The position numbers were made by a program, and so were the translations under genes. This document shows, piece after piece, positions 9,692-18,214 of a stretch of 24,080 bases of DNA (within the stretch, counting starts at the first letter, position 1; the number at the start of each line of letters is the position of its first letter). Origin of the DNA: a virus. The DNA is taken from positions 1 through 24,080 of the IMG/VR virus record IMGVR_UViG_3300010354_008846, one strand, 5' to 3'. A model generated the notes under the pieces. The model saw nothing but the letters and a program-made list of their open reading frames with translations, did no database searches and was not told where the DNA came from.

Positions 9692-12600
9692 ATGCCAATT
9701 TCAGATACTGACCAACACACTCCATTCATCAACATTGTTGCAGATGGAGTAACATCAATTGATACATTTAATACGTGGCGCAAAAAGACTAACGGTATTA
9801 TTAAAGTCATTAATGATGGTTTAATTACCCGCTATATTGCTGACCGTGCAATTACTCCTTCAAAACTATCGGAAGGCGGACCATATTGGGACCGTGATGG
9901 CACATTTAATACAAATGGTAATAACGCGCGTGTTGGCTTTGGCCGAGGAGATACAATAAACCTTTATATTGGTCATTCACGCAGTGCTGCCGGTGCGTCA
10001 TCACTTATTTTTCGTACTGCTGCTACTGGAGGAATTGGAACAGATACTGCATCTATCACTCGAAATATAGCTAGTTCTGATTCTGGACTGACCGGTGACT
10101 TAACAATATATAACAAGAGTTCACCAATTAAACTATCTGTTGACGTCTCACAAAAAATATTTTTTAACGTAAATGGTTCTGAAAGTGCAAACGTTTCTAG
10201 TACCGGTATAAATGTTGTAAACACTGTAACTGCAAAAAATGTTAGTATAAGTGATGCAATTCCATATTATCGACTACAGTCTTCAACTTCTGGCGGACTA
10301 ACATGGAATATAGAAAGTAATAGTGGCCGTCTGTATGTGCGTTCAGGTACAACATCTGCAGCAGTTGATTCTGTTGCACCAATTCAGGTATTAAACAACA
10401 ATGCTGTTGCGCTCGGCGGCAAATTAAATGATGCAATTGTATCAACGGACGAATTAACTGTTTTTGGAGATTCACTATTTACCGGCGAAATACGCAACAA
10501 TACATCTATTACGGCTGGTTATAAAATTAGTTCAGGCGAAACAAGTGTGAAAGTTGGTGCCGAACGTACTGCAGATGGCATCAGTTCATTACAACTCTAC
10601 TCTACAAAATATGGAGTAGGAAATACCACCCCAAGTGCTAATATCACTCGTGCCGCTGGTGTTAATTCAAACTTAACGATAAAAAATACCGGTTCAGGCC
10701 AGACTGTGTTTGAACAGGATGACAATGGTAGTTATTCATTTAAAATAGGCACTTCCGAGCGTCTAAACATTGATAAAGCAGGAAAAATTACAATTGCCGG
10801 CACATTAAAAGTAGTTGGTGGGTTTACCACTGATACACCAATTACTGGTGCTAATATATCAAACAGATTGATTAATGCATTCGGAGACGGCTATGTCGAA
10901 TCAATAAACATAACTGACGGAGCTCAAAATACTACTACAGTCACGCTAACTGTACAGGATCATGGTTTCCAAATAGCAGAGACCGTGACAATCTCAGGAT
11001 TGAAGAAAGGTGACGGCACCGCTACTCCTTATGCAAATGGAGAGAAAACAATAACAGCCGTTACGACTGATACTTTTTCTTATACTGTTGGAACACCCGC
11101 ACCTGCTCCATTTTCTTTTGACGTCTCTACGGCGACACTGTCGTCAATAGCAGCTAACCAGTCATACTTTAAACTAGGAACTGCAGTACCTGAAGATTAT
11201 TATCTAATTGTCGGAGGCAACCGTTCTGCCGCAGACCGAACTGGAATTGTATTACGCAGTCAAAGTGGAAACTGGAAACCTACGGCAAACAGTGACCAGT
11301 ATGACACATCTGGTCTACACATATACAAGGGATCTGGAATTAATGGCAATGCCGGTATAGAAAATTCTGGTACGGGTACATTTACACTCGCAAACAAAGA
11401 GTCTGGAAATATTATATTTAGTACAGCAGTTAGCGGTACAACCTACCAACGTCTGACAATTAACGGCGCTACAGGCGCAGTCGGCATTGGAACCGCCCCA
11501 ACAACTGCGGCATTAACTGTCAGTGGAAACATTGGCGCAACTCGCTTTGTTGGACCACTTACTGGAGCAGTGACAGGAAAAGCAGACACTGCCGGAACTG
11601 CCGATACTTCACTTGTGCTTGAAACTCCAAACATCAAGGTTGATGCTGACTCTATAAAATCTAATGGCACACTTAAATTAAACACCACTAAGAAGGATGG
11701 AACGTCTGCCGCCACCGCATTAAACACTGAAGTTTATGACGGTAAGTCTGGCGTGATTGCAACCTTTAAAGGCGACACAAAGGCATTAGAAACTCAAGGT
11801 GATGTCATTATTGCATCAACTAAAAAGTTGACAATACAAGAAACTAGTACCTCCAACAGACGCGCGCGTGCACAAATTGGAAGTTGGTATATAGGTCAAA
11901 GTAGTCTGTCTAATGGTACATCTGATTTTTATATACACAATGGTGACGACGCATCAATCACTACACCACGACTAAAAATTGACGGTTCTACTGGTGTAAT
12001 AACTGGTCGTATTACAAATGCAGATGTTGCAGTTAATTTATCATCAACATTGCCGATAGATAAAGGAGGAACTGGAGCAACTACCGCAGCGGCTGCGCTG
12101 TCTGCTCTTGGAGGTGCGCCGTTAGTCAGTCCATCATTTACTGGCACACCAACTGCGCCAGAACCTAGTACAAATAGTAATGGCACTCAAATTGCGACTA
12201 CAGCGTTTGTTATTTCAAAAGTAACTGCCGAAGTTGCAGCGGCAAACGCCCCAACAAAAACTGGTGGTGGCGCAACTGGGAATTGGGGCATTAGTATAAC
12301 TGGAACCGCTACCACTGCCTCTACTGTTGTCAGCGGGGCAATTGTACCGACATCACTGACTACTGCAGCCAGCACATGGAATTTTAAAGATAAAGTTGGT
12401 GTTAACGTTGCATCGCCATCATTTCAATTTGAAGTTACAGACACGTTAGCTTCTCGCAGTGTTGGAATTGGCCAAAGCGAAATAAAATTTCGCGGTGATG
12501 GTTTAACACACTGGTCAATATATGGTTCTAGAACAAGCAAGGATTATTTTGATATTCAAAACACAAGTAACGCAGTTACCCCAGGCGTAGACGGTACAAG

Positions 12601-13771
12601 TTGTCTTAGAATAACTAAAGACGGAAATATCGGTATTGGTGTGCCTACGCCGACTCGTAAACTTGAAGTAAATGGAAGTGTAGTTGCAACCTCGTTTATT
12701 GGAAATGTATCTGGAAATGTATCTGGTTCTTCTGGGTCGTGTACCGGCAACGCTGCGACAGTGACAAATGGTGTTTATACTAACGCCGCAAATGTTATTA
12801 CAGGTTCTCTGGGATTTGGTTCACATGGAACCAACACAATAAGCAACGGCACCGGCGATCAAGCAACGCTATCAACATACAATCTTGCGATAAAAAGCCA
12901 TTGGGGAATTGGATTTCCATCATATGATAATGTAAATAGAATTGTTCTTGATACAAGAACTGGTGGAGCGCAATTTTCTGGAACAATTACTGCCCCTACT
13001 TTTTCTGGAAATGCTACTACCGTTACTAATGGAGTGTATACCTCTGGCGATCAAGTTATTAACGGTACTAAAACATTTAGTAATGTAATCAGATTAGCTG
13101 ATGCCGGAATAATGTTTAATTCTGATGGTGCACAAGACACTGGTTTCACCTGGGCAAGTGATGGTATCTTTAATGTACGTTGCAACGCTGTAACTGTTGG
13201 AACATTTAGAAGCACCGGTTGGAACGGACCTGTTGTAGGTAACGTGACAGGTAACGTCACCGGTTCTTCAGGATCATGTACTGGTAATGCTGCAACAGCT
13301 ACTAACGCGACTAACGCGACCAATGCCGGTTATGCGACCACCGCCGGTTATGCAAATGATTACCCAAATAGATATTTTATTCCACAATTTCAAGTATGGA
13401 CTGTAAATGAAACTGGTTATTGGGGAAATTCGTTTTATACAAATGGTAATAATGCATATATAGATATTAGCATAAACAATTTAGCTGCAACTGGATTTTT
13501 ATATAATGGTAGTAACTATGCAATATTTGTTGAACTTAAGGGCTATGACGGAGTTCTTTTTGCCCAGGCTGGTTGGTATCCGTCAGGAAATACGACTGGA
13601 CGAGTTAGGTTAATTTCTAATCTAAATTTATCTGATAGAATCGCATCTCCATGGAGAACTGGTTTTCATATACAAATAAGAGACCATCATAGCGGTAAAA
13701 TGGGCGCTATTCATGGAGTAGAGTTTAATTTTACTGGTGGAAATTCTAAAGAGAACTATTATTCATTTTAA
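9692..13771 (+). CDS. Long tail fiber protein (1359 aa)
   Basis: This is probably a trimeric fiber or receptor-binding protein. The N-terminal part (about residues 1-75, with DGVTSIDTFNTWRKKTNGII) likely attaches to the baseplate. The long Gly/Ser/Thr/Asn-rich shaft contains the fiber module DKGGTGATTAAAALSALGG followed by SPSFTGTPTAPEPSTNSNG and ATTAFV (about residues 788-840). This arrangement is typical of phage tail fibers. Two copies of a GNV[ST]GNV[ST]GSSGSCTGNA element follow near residues 1003 and 1182. The last 135 residues or so (from YPNRYFIPQFQVWTVNETGY) form a distinct, Trp/Tyr/Asn-rich globular domain, the best candidate for the receptor-binding tip. I see no S74-type self-cleaving chaperone signature. 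The coding DNA becomes visibly more AT-rich over this tip, as in the island that follows. Confidence 0.85.
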   Translation: MPISDTDQHTPFINIVADGVTSIDTFNTWRKKTNGIIKVINDGLITRYIADRAITPSKLSEGGPYWDRDGTFNTNGNNARVGFGRGDTINLYIGHSRSAAGASSLIFRTAATGGIGTDTASITRNIASSDSGLTGDLTIYNKSSPIKLSVDVSQKIFFNVNGSESANVSSTGINVVNTVTAKNVSISDAIPYYRLQSSTSGGLTWNIESNSGRLYVRSGTTSAAVDSVAPIQVLNNNAVALGGKLNDAIVSTDELTVFGDSLFTGEIRNNTSITAGYKISSGETSVKVGAERTADGISSLQLYSTKYGVGNTTPSANITRAAGVNSNLTIKNTGSGQTVFEQDDNGSYSFKIGTSERLNIDKAGKITIAGTLKVVGGFTTDTPITGANISNRLINAFGDGYVESINITDGAQNTTTVTLTVQDHGFQIAETVTISGLKKGDGTATPYANGEKTITAVTTDTFSYTVGTPAPAPFSFDVSTATLSSIAANQSYFKLGTAVPEDYYLIVGGNRSAADRTGIVLRSQSGNWKPTANSDQYDTSGLHIYKGSGINGNAGIENSGTGTFTLANKESGNIIFSTAVSGTTYQRLTINGATGAVGIGTAPTTAALTVSGNIGATRFVGPLTGAVTGKADTAGTADTSLVLETPNIKVDADSIKSNGTLKLNTTKKDGTSAATALNTEVYDGKSGVIATFKGDTKALETQGDVIIASTKKLTIQETSTSNRRARAQIGSWYIGQSSLSNGTSDFYIHNGDDASITTPRLKIDGSTGVITGRITNADVAVNLSSTLPIDKGGTGATTAAAALSALGGAPLVSPSFTGTPTAPEPSTNSNGTQIATTAFVISKVTAEVAAANAPTKTGGGATGNWGISITGTATTASTVVSGAIVPTSLTTAASTWNFKDKVGVNVASPSFQFEVTDTLASRSVGIGQSEIKFRGDGLTHWSIYGSRTSKDYFDIQNTSNAVTPGVDGTSCLRITKDGNIGIGVPTPTRKLEVNGSVVATSFIGNVSGNVSGSSGSCTGNAATVTNGVYTNAANVITGSLGFGSHGTNTISNGTGDQATLSTYNLAIKSHWGIGFPSYDNVNRIVLDTRTGGAQFSGTITAPTFSGNATTVTNGVYTSGDQVINGTKTFSNVIRLADAGIMFNSDGAQDTGFTWASDGIFNVRCNAVTVGTFRSTGWNGPVVGNVTGNVTGSSGSCTGNAATATNATNATNAGYATTAGYANDYPNRYFIPQFQVWTVNETGYWGNSFYTNGNNAYIDISINNLAATGFLYNGSNYAIFVELKGYDGVLFAQAGWYPSGNTTGRVRLISNLNLSDRIASPWRTGFHIQIRDHHSGKMGAIHGVEFNFTGGNSKENYYSF
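12248..12303 (+). repeat. Fiber module DNA repeat, copy 1
   Basis: This 56 bp stretch is identical at 50 of 56 positions, by eye, to 22424-22479 in the second fiber gene. It encodes APTKTGGGATGNWGISITG here and APTKTGGGATGTWAIGITG there. Both copies follow a KGGTGA module and an AT[TV]A[FY]V element, so the whole domain order is shared. Confidence 0.85.
12701..12760 (+). repeat. Fiber tail repeat GNVSGNVSGSSGSCTGNAAT, copy 1
   Basis: Sixty bases encode 20 residues that match the copy at 13238-13297 at 18 of 20 positions (two Ser to Thr changes). Many third codon positions differ, so the protein repeat is conserved more strongly than the DNA. Confidence 0.8.
13238..13350 (+). repeat. Fiber tail repeat copy 2 and short tandem repeats
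   Basis: Bases 13238-13297 encode GNVTGNVTGSSGSCTGNAAT, the second copy of the element at 12701-12760. They are followed by short tandem units encoding TNATNATNAGYATTAGYA. The stretch directly precedes the unique C-terminal tip domain of the fiber, and short repeats at such a site could help exchange of tips by recombination. Confidence 0.75.
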
Positions 13772-13777
13772 TAAATA
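13770..13777 (+). promoter_or_regulatory. Late promoter-like box before the island's first gene
   Basis: AATAAATA (one mismatch to TATAAATA) ends 6 bp before the ATG at 13784. A second overlapping AATAAATA lies at 13774-13781, but it leaves only 2 bp, so the first copy fits the common spacing better. Confidence 0.5.
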
Positions 13778-13783
13778 AATATT

Positions 13784-14368
13784 ATGAACTTTATAGAAAT
13801 AATAGATGAAACTGGCGTTATATTATATCGTGGTGAAAATATAAAATATGATAAGGAAAACTATATATTTACTGATATTTTAACTAATTCTGAAATAAAT
13901 ATTCCAAAAACTAGTGTAGTATATGCTAATACTATTACACATTATGGTTATGAAAATACTTTATCTTTTTTAAACAGAATTAAAGAAGACAATAGTTTAT
14001 CATTGTCTGATAAACGAGAACTATTTAAATCGCAAAATTTAATTAATGACTTTTATCAAAAGAAAATTATTAAATTATTAAATATAAAAAATTATAAAAC
14101 ACTTGATAATATTCCAAACGAAACTTTACAATTATCATTTAAAGCTTTAGTTGATGTACATTTTGAAAAAGCACTTAAATCATTAACGCAATTAATTGAA
14201 AATGAAAATGACGTGGATGTTATTGCAGAAATTAATTCGACTAAAGACGATTTAGAAAATAACGTTAAAGATTTTATCGAAAACGAAATTTCGACAATAA
14301 CTAAGGATAATATTGTACAAAAATGGCCAACTCTATTAAATCCTTCTCCATTCCAGCAAATATTGTAA
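13784..14368 (+). CDS. Unknown protein directly after the fiber gene
   Basis: This is a 194-residue protein that I do not recognise. The first 60 residues or so look beta-rich (MNFIEIIDETGVILYRGENI). The rest is mainly helical and charged, with LNRIKEDNSLSLSDKREL and a long acidic helical stretch after residue 130. There is no signal peptide or membrane segment. It starts 12 bp after the fiber stop, where other phages often place fiber assembly chaperones, so such a role is possible but rests on position only. Its 3' end overlaps the next gene by 46 bp, which suggests the two are expressed together. It is clearly more AT-rich than the fiber gene before it and marks the left edge of the island. 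Confidence 0.7.
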   Translation: MNFIEIIDETGVILYRGENIKYDKENYIFTDILTNSEINIPKTSVVYANTITHYGYENTLSFLNRIKEDNSLSLSDKRELFKSQNLINDFYQKKIIKLLNIKNYKTLDNIPNETLQLSFKALVDVHFEKALKSLTQLIENENDVDVIAEINSTKDDLENNVKDFIENEISTITKDNIVQKWPTLLNPSPFQQIL

Positions 14369-14922
14369 TTATAGCAAATTCTGAAAATATTTTAGATAAA
14401 AAATTTGGTGATAAAATCAATAATTTTGATACTGTAATTAGAGTTGGTAAATATAATATTAAAGGATTTGAGGAATATATTGGAAATAGGACAGATATTG
14501 TGTCAACAATATATTATAATATTAGAGAATGTGATAAAGATAAAAAATTGATATTAGTAAATCATTATAATTTAAACGATACAACTAGAATAATACCAAA
14601 TATCGATTTAAATTTAAATAATATTATTTACACACATACTAGAGATGATGATAAAGAAATAACAAATTTCTTTAAAAATAATTTGACAAGTAATATAGAA
14701 ATACCAAATTGTAATTTTTCTCTCGGATTTAGAACTATATTTTTAGTATTAAAATTATTTTCAGCATCAAAAATTTATATTCATGGATTTGATTTTTTTA
14801 AAACTGGCTATTATTTTAATCCAAATCACAATAGAAATATAGGAAATAAACACCCGTATTTATATGAAAGATTATGTGTAAAGAAATTAATACATTCTGA
14901 TAAACTTTATGAGTTGTCGTAA
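14323..14922 (+). CDS. Sialyltransferase-like (GT29-like) glycosyltransferase
   Basis: This 199-residue protein has the order of motifs seen in GT29 enzymes, which transfer a sugar from a CMP-linked donor. Near residues 14-40, IVIIANSENILDKKFG and INNFDTVIRV resemble the L-motif pattern, followed by GFEEYIGNRTDIVST (48-62). Residues 129-157, with NFSLGF and SASKIYIHGFDFF, resemble the S-motif region. H177 and E182 (HPYLYE) fit the HxxxxE motif, with YYFNPNHN just before it. The protein is short compared with eukaryotic enzymes and has no membrane anchor. The donor is unknown. Because the island also encodes CMP-Kdo synthetase, a Kdo-like ulosonic acid is a reasonable candidate. It overlaps the genes on both sides (46 and 14 bp). 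There is no other Met in the protein, so ATG 14323 is the only ATG start. Confidence 0.7.
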   Translation: MANSIKSFSIPANIVIIANSENILDKKFGDKINNFDTVIRVGKYNIKGFEEYIGNRTDIVSTIYYNIRECDKDKKLILVNHYNLNDTTRIIPNIDLNLNNIIYTHTRDDDKEITNFFKNNLTSNIEIPNCNFSLGFRTIFLVLKLFSASKIYIHGFDFFKTGYYFNPNHNRNIGNKHPYLYERLCVKKLIHSDKLYELS

Positions 14923-15793
14923 TATTATTTTCTGTAAACCAACTGGTTTAAATTCTAATTTAGTTAACCTTTTAGTGTGTAATGATTATTGTGTTAAAAA
15001 TAACTACAATTTAATTTTTTTTATAAAAGAAAAACAATTAGAAATTGCTAAACAATGTAATACCATTGCTCAATTTATTGTTGTTAATCCTAAATATCTC
15101 GATTTTTCTTGTGGTTTTAATTATAGAAAATTATCACTTTTAGAATTTTCACTGCGTCTTAAAAGTTTAATTAAAAAATATTATATAGAGACTCTATCTT
15201 TTAAAGATACTTATTTTCATAGTGGATATAATCAAAATCTTGATGATATTTCTTCTCAGTATCATAATGTTCTTCTATATAAAATATATAAAAGTGAATT
15301 AAAAAATATTAGTAAAACCCAATTACGACTAAAAGATAATAGTAAGATTAAATTTAAAAAGTACTATTCTAACATATTATCTTTTAATTTAGTAAATACT
15401 GGAGGAGACCAAAAACGTGTATATGATTTTTGGGATTATGTTATTAATAAAAAAATTATGAAACACCCGCGATCACAATTATTTTTTGTATGTGGGGATA
15501 AAATAATGTTAGAAAGATTTACTAAAAAATATTCCAGCATTAATTCTATAAATGATAAAGAATATGAAATAAAGTATTCTAGTACATTTGTCTCTACAAT
15601 TCATAGAGGCGCAGAAGATGATATTTTTTATGATATAGTAAATTGTAGTTTTACAAATTTTCAATCATTACACCTTTTACGAAATGAATTTCCAGAAATA
15701 ACTAATATTTTTAAAGACGTTAGCTTTGTCAATCGAACAGAACATTTTGATTTTTTAGTAGAATATTTTAAAGACAATATCAAGATACTTTAA
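14909..15793 (+). CDS. Unknown protein, possible glycosyltransferase
   Basis: This 294-residue protein is not recognised with confidence. It has an alpha/beta look: an N-terminal strand-like RNIIFCKPTGLNSNLVNLLV, a central SFNLVNTGGDQKRVYDFWDY, and a C-terminal part with LFFVCGDKIMLERFTKKYSS followed by STIHRGAEDDIFYDIVN. A strand, then GD, then a helix and a later acidic 'DD' patch is reminiscent of GT-B-type transferases such as fucosyltransferase-like proteins, but I cannot name a catalytic residue. The later island protein at 17222-18214 has a similar 'strand-SGD-helix' element. It starts inside the GT29-like gene (14 bp overlap) and its end overlaps the convergent oxygenase gene by 14 bp. 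It is very AT-rich. Confidence 0.65.
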   Translation: MSCRNIIFCKPTGLNSNLVNLLVCNDYCVKNNYNLIFFIKEKQLEIAKQCNTIAQFIVVNPKYLDFSCGFNYRKLSLLEFSLRLKSLIKKYYIETLSFKDTYFHSGYNQNLDDISSQYHNVLLYKIYKSELKNISKTQLRLKDNSKIKFKKYYSNILSFNLVNTGGDQKRVYDFWDYVINKKIMKHPRSQLFFVCGDKIMLERFTKKYSSINSINDKEYEIKYSSTFVSTIHRGAEDDIFYDIVNCSFTNFQSLHLLRNEFPEITNIFKDVSFVNRTEHFDFLVEYFKDNIKIL

Positions 15794-16367
15794 ATTCAGT
15801 TTCAAAGGTACAATAGTTAATCATAATTGCCTTTCTGCTATTTTTTATCTTGATTGGTTCTAATCCATGCCAAGTATCATGGCTTGGATAAAAATAGAAA
15901 CCAGTGTTATGACGATAAGGAACTATCTTTGCCAATTTTTGTTCTGAATCATAAATTGATGTTCCTATATCTTCGCTTTCGTCGGTATTATTTAAATATA
16001 TCATCATCGACAATATCTTTTCATGTATATCAACGTGTGGTTTCAGCCACGACTTTTCTCTATCTTCGATAAATTCGACTCTAAGATAATTTCCTCGTAT
16101 ATTTCTTCCCGATTCTTTTTCAAAATGATTTACTACGTCATCAGATAAAAAATATTCTACTATAGATTTTATAGCATCGTTTGTGTTGATGTTATCAACA
16201 TTTGCGAAAAATCTATTTTTATTTGATGCTCTTTCTCCGTGTAATTCTGCAGAAAATTTGAATAGATCTATACTAAGAATACCAGACAATTCACTTTCAC
16301 TAAAGACATCTTTAAATGTGTAGTGATTGAATGGTTCAGAATTTAATATAATATCATTTAGTTTCAT
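15780..16367 (-). CDS. 2-oxoglutarate/Fe(II)-dependent oxygenase
   Basis: This 195-residue protein would hydroxylate a protein, sugar or small molecule using O2 and 2-oxoglutarate. The iron ligands are visible as H111-x-D113 (LKPHVDIHEK) and H167 (DTWHGLEP). R178 (NSRKAIMINY) would bind the 2-oxoglutarate carboxylate. The double-stranded beta-helix core (LSMMIYLN, then NTGFYFYPSHDTWHGLEPIK) is complete. I chose the start at 16367 (MKLNDIILNSEP) over an in-frame ATG 141 bp upstream. The upstream choice would run into the divergent gene, and a late promoter-like box lies exactly 5 bp before the chosen ATG. The substrate is not clear. Candidates are a virion protein side chain or a sugar made by the island. 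It is convergent with, and overlaps by 14 bp, the preceding plus-strand gene. Confidence 0.85.
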   Translation of the reverse strand: MKLNDIILNSEPFNHYTFKDVFSESELSGILSIDLFKFSAELHGERASNKNRFFANVDNINTNDAIKSIVEYFLSDDVVNHFEKESGRNIRGNYLRVEFIEDREKSWLKPHVDIHEKILSMMIYLNNTDESEDIGTSIYDSEQKLAKIVPYRHNTGFYFYPSHDTWHGLEPIKIKNSRKAIMINYCTFETEFKVS

Positions 16368-16372
16368 ATAAG

Positions 16373-16380
16373 TATATATA
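16373..16380. promoter_or_regulatory. Shared bidirectional late promoter-like box (TATATATA)
   Basis: The two start codons of the divergent oxygenase and radical SAM genes are only 19 bp apart (16367 and 16387). In the middle lies TATATATA, a self-complementary octamer with one mismatch to TATAAATA on either strand. It is 5 bp from the minus-strand ATG and 6 bp from the plus-strand ATG, so one box could serve both directions. A partly overlapping TATAAGTA (16367-16374) is an alternative for the plus direction but has poorer spacing. Confidence 0.5.
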
Positions 16381-16386
16381 CACATT

Positions 16387-17244
16387 ATGATTGCAAATGA
16401 TAAAGGAGATGTTATAAAAATACGAAAAAGCCAAAGCGAAAACGTTACTATTAATGATGAAATGGATGCTCTGCAGTCCATTACTATAAATCCCACTGAA
16501 TTATGCAATAGAACATGTCATTTTTGTCCTCGACATGACCCCAAAATTTACCCAAATCAAAATTTGCATATGTCTGAAGAGACCGCAAAACGATTGGCTT
16601 CAGAACTAAAAAGCATTGATTATAAGAATAAAGTTATATGGTCAGGAAATGGAGAACCTCTTTTAAATAAAAATATATTAAATTTAATTAAAATTGTTAA
16701 TGATGATAATCCGCAATTGCGTGTTCATGAAGTAAATACCAATGGAGATAAGTTAAATCAATCAATGATTGATAATTTATATTTTGTTGGGATAAATCAT
16801 ATTATGGTTAGCGTCTATGATGGAGAAGAAACCTTTGAAAAATTTACTAAATTATTTGAAAATTACGACTCTAATCGATATACATTAAGAAAAAGTTATT
16901 ATGATAATTTAGATCTTACAGATTTTACCAATAGAGGTGGTACTACGCAATTAAATTCACATGTTAAATTTAATGGGAATAAATGTTATTTGCCATTCTA
17001 TAAATTATTTATGGATTGGAATGGTGATATATTATTGTGTTGCGAAGATTGGAGAAAAATAACCAAAGATATTTTAAAATTCAATATCAATACACATAGT
17101 ATAAAAGAGATATGGTTATCCGAAGTTTTAAATAAATACAGAACTCGATTAAAGGAAGGAGATAGAAGTCTTTCTCCCTGTAACCGTTGTAATATACATG
17201 GTGAAAAAGTCGGCGAAGAATATGTCAAAATTTTCAAATTATAA
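16387..17244 (+). CDS. Radical SAM/SPASM enzyme 1
   Basis: This 285-residue protein carries the radical SAM cluster motif C40-x3-C44-x2-C47 (ELCNRTCHFCPRHD). It would bind a 4Fe-4S cluster and S-adenosylmethionine and generate a 5'-deoxyadenosyl radical. WSGNGEPLLN (85-94) stands for the 'GGEP' motif that contacts SAM. A C-terminal SPASM-like region has Cys at 200, 218, 219, 265 and 268 (CYLPF, LLCCEDW, CNRCNIHG), suggesting one or more auxiliary clusters. SPASM enzymes modify peptides, proteins or sugars, but the substrate here is unknown. It is a paralogue of the second radical SAM gene at 18856-19731. The ATG has a box 6 bp upstream, and the 3' end overlaps the next gene by 23 bp. Confidence 0.9.
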   Translation: MIANDKGDVIKIRKSQSENVTINDEMDALQSITINPTELCNRTCHFCPRHDPKIYPNQNLHMSEETAKRLASELKSIDYKNKVIWSGNGEPLLNKNILNLIKIVNDDNPQLRVHEVNTNGDKLNQSMIDNLYFVGINHIMVSVYDGEETFEKFTKLFENYDSNRYTLRKSYYDNLDLTDFTNRGGTTQLNSHVKFNGNKCYLPFYKLFMDWNGDILLCCEDWRKITKDILKFNINTHSIKEIWLSEVLNKYRTRLKEGDRSLSPCNRCNIHGEKVGEEYVKIFKL

Positions 17245-18214
17245 CATATATTTACAAACTATTCAACATCCCAATACTTATTCGTGTAGCTGCACGTTGG
17301 GCGCTTTGTTGTATATGTCATGTTATTTAAATAATTTAAATATATGTTATGTATATAACGAAATTTTTGAATTATTTAATAGCAATTGTCATTATATTTT
17401 GCATAATATACATAATAATGTAAAATTTAAAACATATTTAATTTTGCATAAAAATAAATCATATCCACATAAGGAGAATAAAATTCAATATAATAGTTTT
17501 GTAAAAGATGTTATTGGCATATCAACATATAATGACTTAGCGTATAATGAATATGACGAAAAATATTATAATATAATATTTGAAACTACGATTAAAAAAA
17601 TTTTTAAAAATACATATTATCAAAAAAATAAAATAGAATATAGTAATGTTAATAATATTGAATCCGATAAAAAACTAATTTTATCTAAATCAATTGCGTT
17701 AGATCATAATAAAATAATATCTTTTTCAAATGATCGTTATTTTATATGTTTACCAACATACAAATTAGAAAATAATTTAGATATTAAAATTTATGATATT
17801 ATTATCCAATATATCATACAAAATACAAAATACAAAAATTTAATATTAATTAGCGGAGACAATGATTATAAACAATATTTCTATGATAAGTATGGAATAA
17901 TAACTACAGAACGATATCCACAAATAAATTACGAAATAAAAAATACAACTAAAAAAAAGGGTAATGATGTACTTTTTAGGAGTAAGAGCAAAAGTAATTT
18001 AGTATCTCAGATGACTGATTATCTGTATATTCAAGAATCTAATGCAAGTTATATAGATTTTTTTGGATTAATGAATACATTACGACCTGAATTAAGTAAA
18101 ATATTACCACAGAATAGCTTTACAGATTTTTTATTAAAGGATCAAATACAATGTATAGATATGATAGGCATATTACTTAAAACTAAAAAATTTATTCAGA
18201 ATGGAAAAGATTAA
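17222..18214 (+). CDS. Unknown, extremely AT-rich protein; possible glycosyltransferase
   Basis: This is a 330-residue protein from ATG 17222 (MSKFSNYNIYLQTIQHPNTY). An in-frame ATG at 17198 would lengthen the overlap with the upstream gene and is less likely. I recognise no family. It is rich in Ile, Lys, Asn and Tyr, matching the extreme AT content: one 60-base line, 17581-17640, has only 7 G or C. A cluster of Cys near the N-terminus (SCSCTLGALLYMSCYL) and a strand-helix element NLILISGDNDYKQYFYDKYG near residue 210 are the clearest features. The latter recalls GT-B transferases and the protein at 14909-15793. It overlaps both neighbours (23 and 14 bp), so it is probably co-translated between the radical SAM enzyme and the GT8-like transferase. 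Confidence 0.65.
   Translation: MSKFSNYNIYLQTIQHPNTYSCSCTLGALLYMSCYLNNLNICYVYNEIFELFNSNCHYILHNIHNNVKFKTYLILHKNKSYPHKENKIQYNSFVKDVIGISTYNDLAYNEYDEKYYNIIFETTIKKIFKNTYYQKNKIEYSNVNNIESDKKLILSKSIALDHNKIISFSNDRYFICLPTYKLENNLDIKIYDIIIQYIIQNTKYKNLILISGDNDYKQYFYDKYGIITTERYPQINYEIKNTTKKKGNDVLFRSKSKSNLVSQMTDYLYIQESNASYIDFFGLMNTLRPELSKILPQNSFTDFLLKDQIQCIDMIGILLKTKKFIQNGKD

Noticed and set aside
16368-16508. Longer form of the oxygenase starting at 16508
   Set aside because: It would overlap the divergent radical SAM gene by 122 bp and add a hydrophobic stretch unlike the family. The start at 16367 has a promoter box at the usual spacing.
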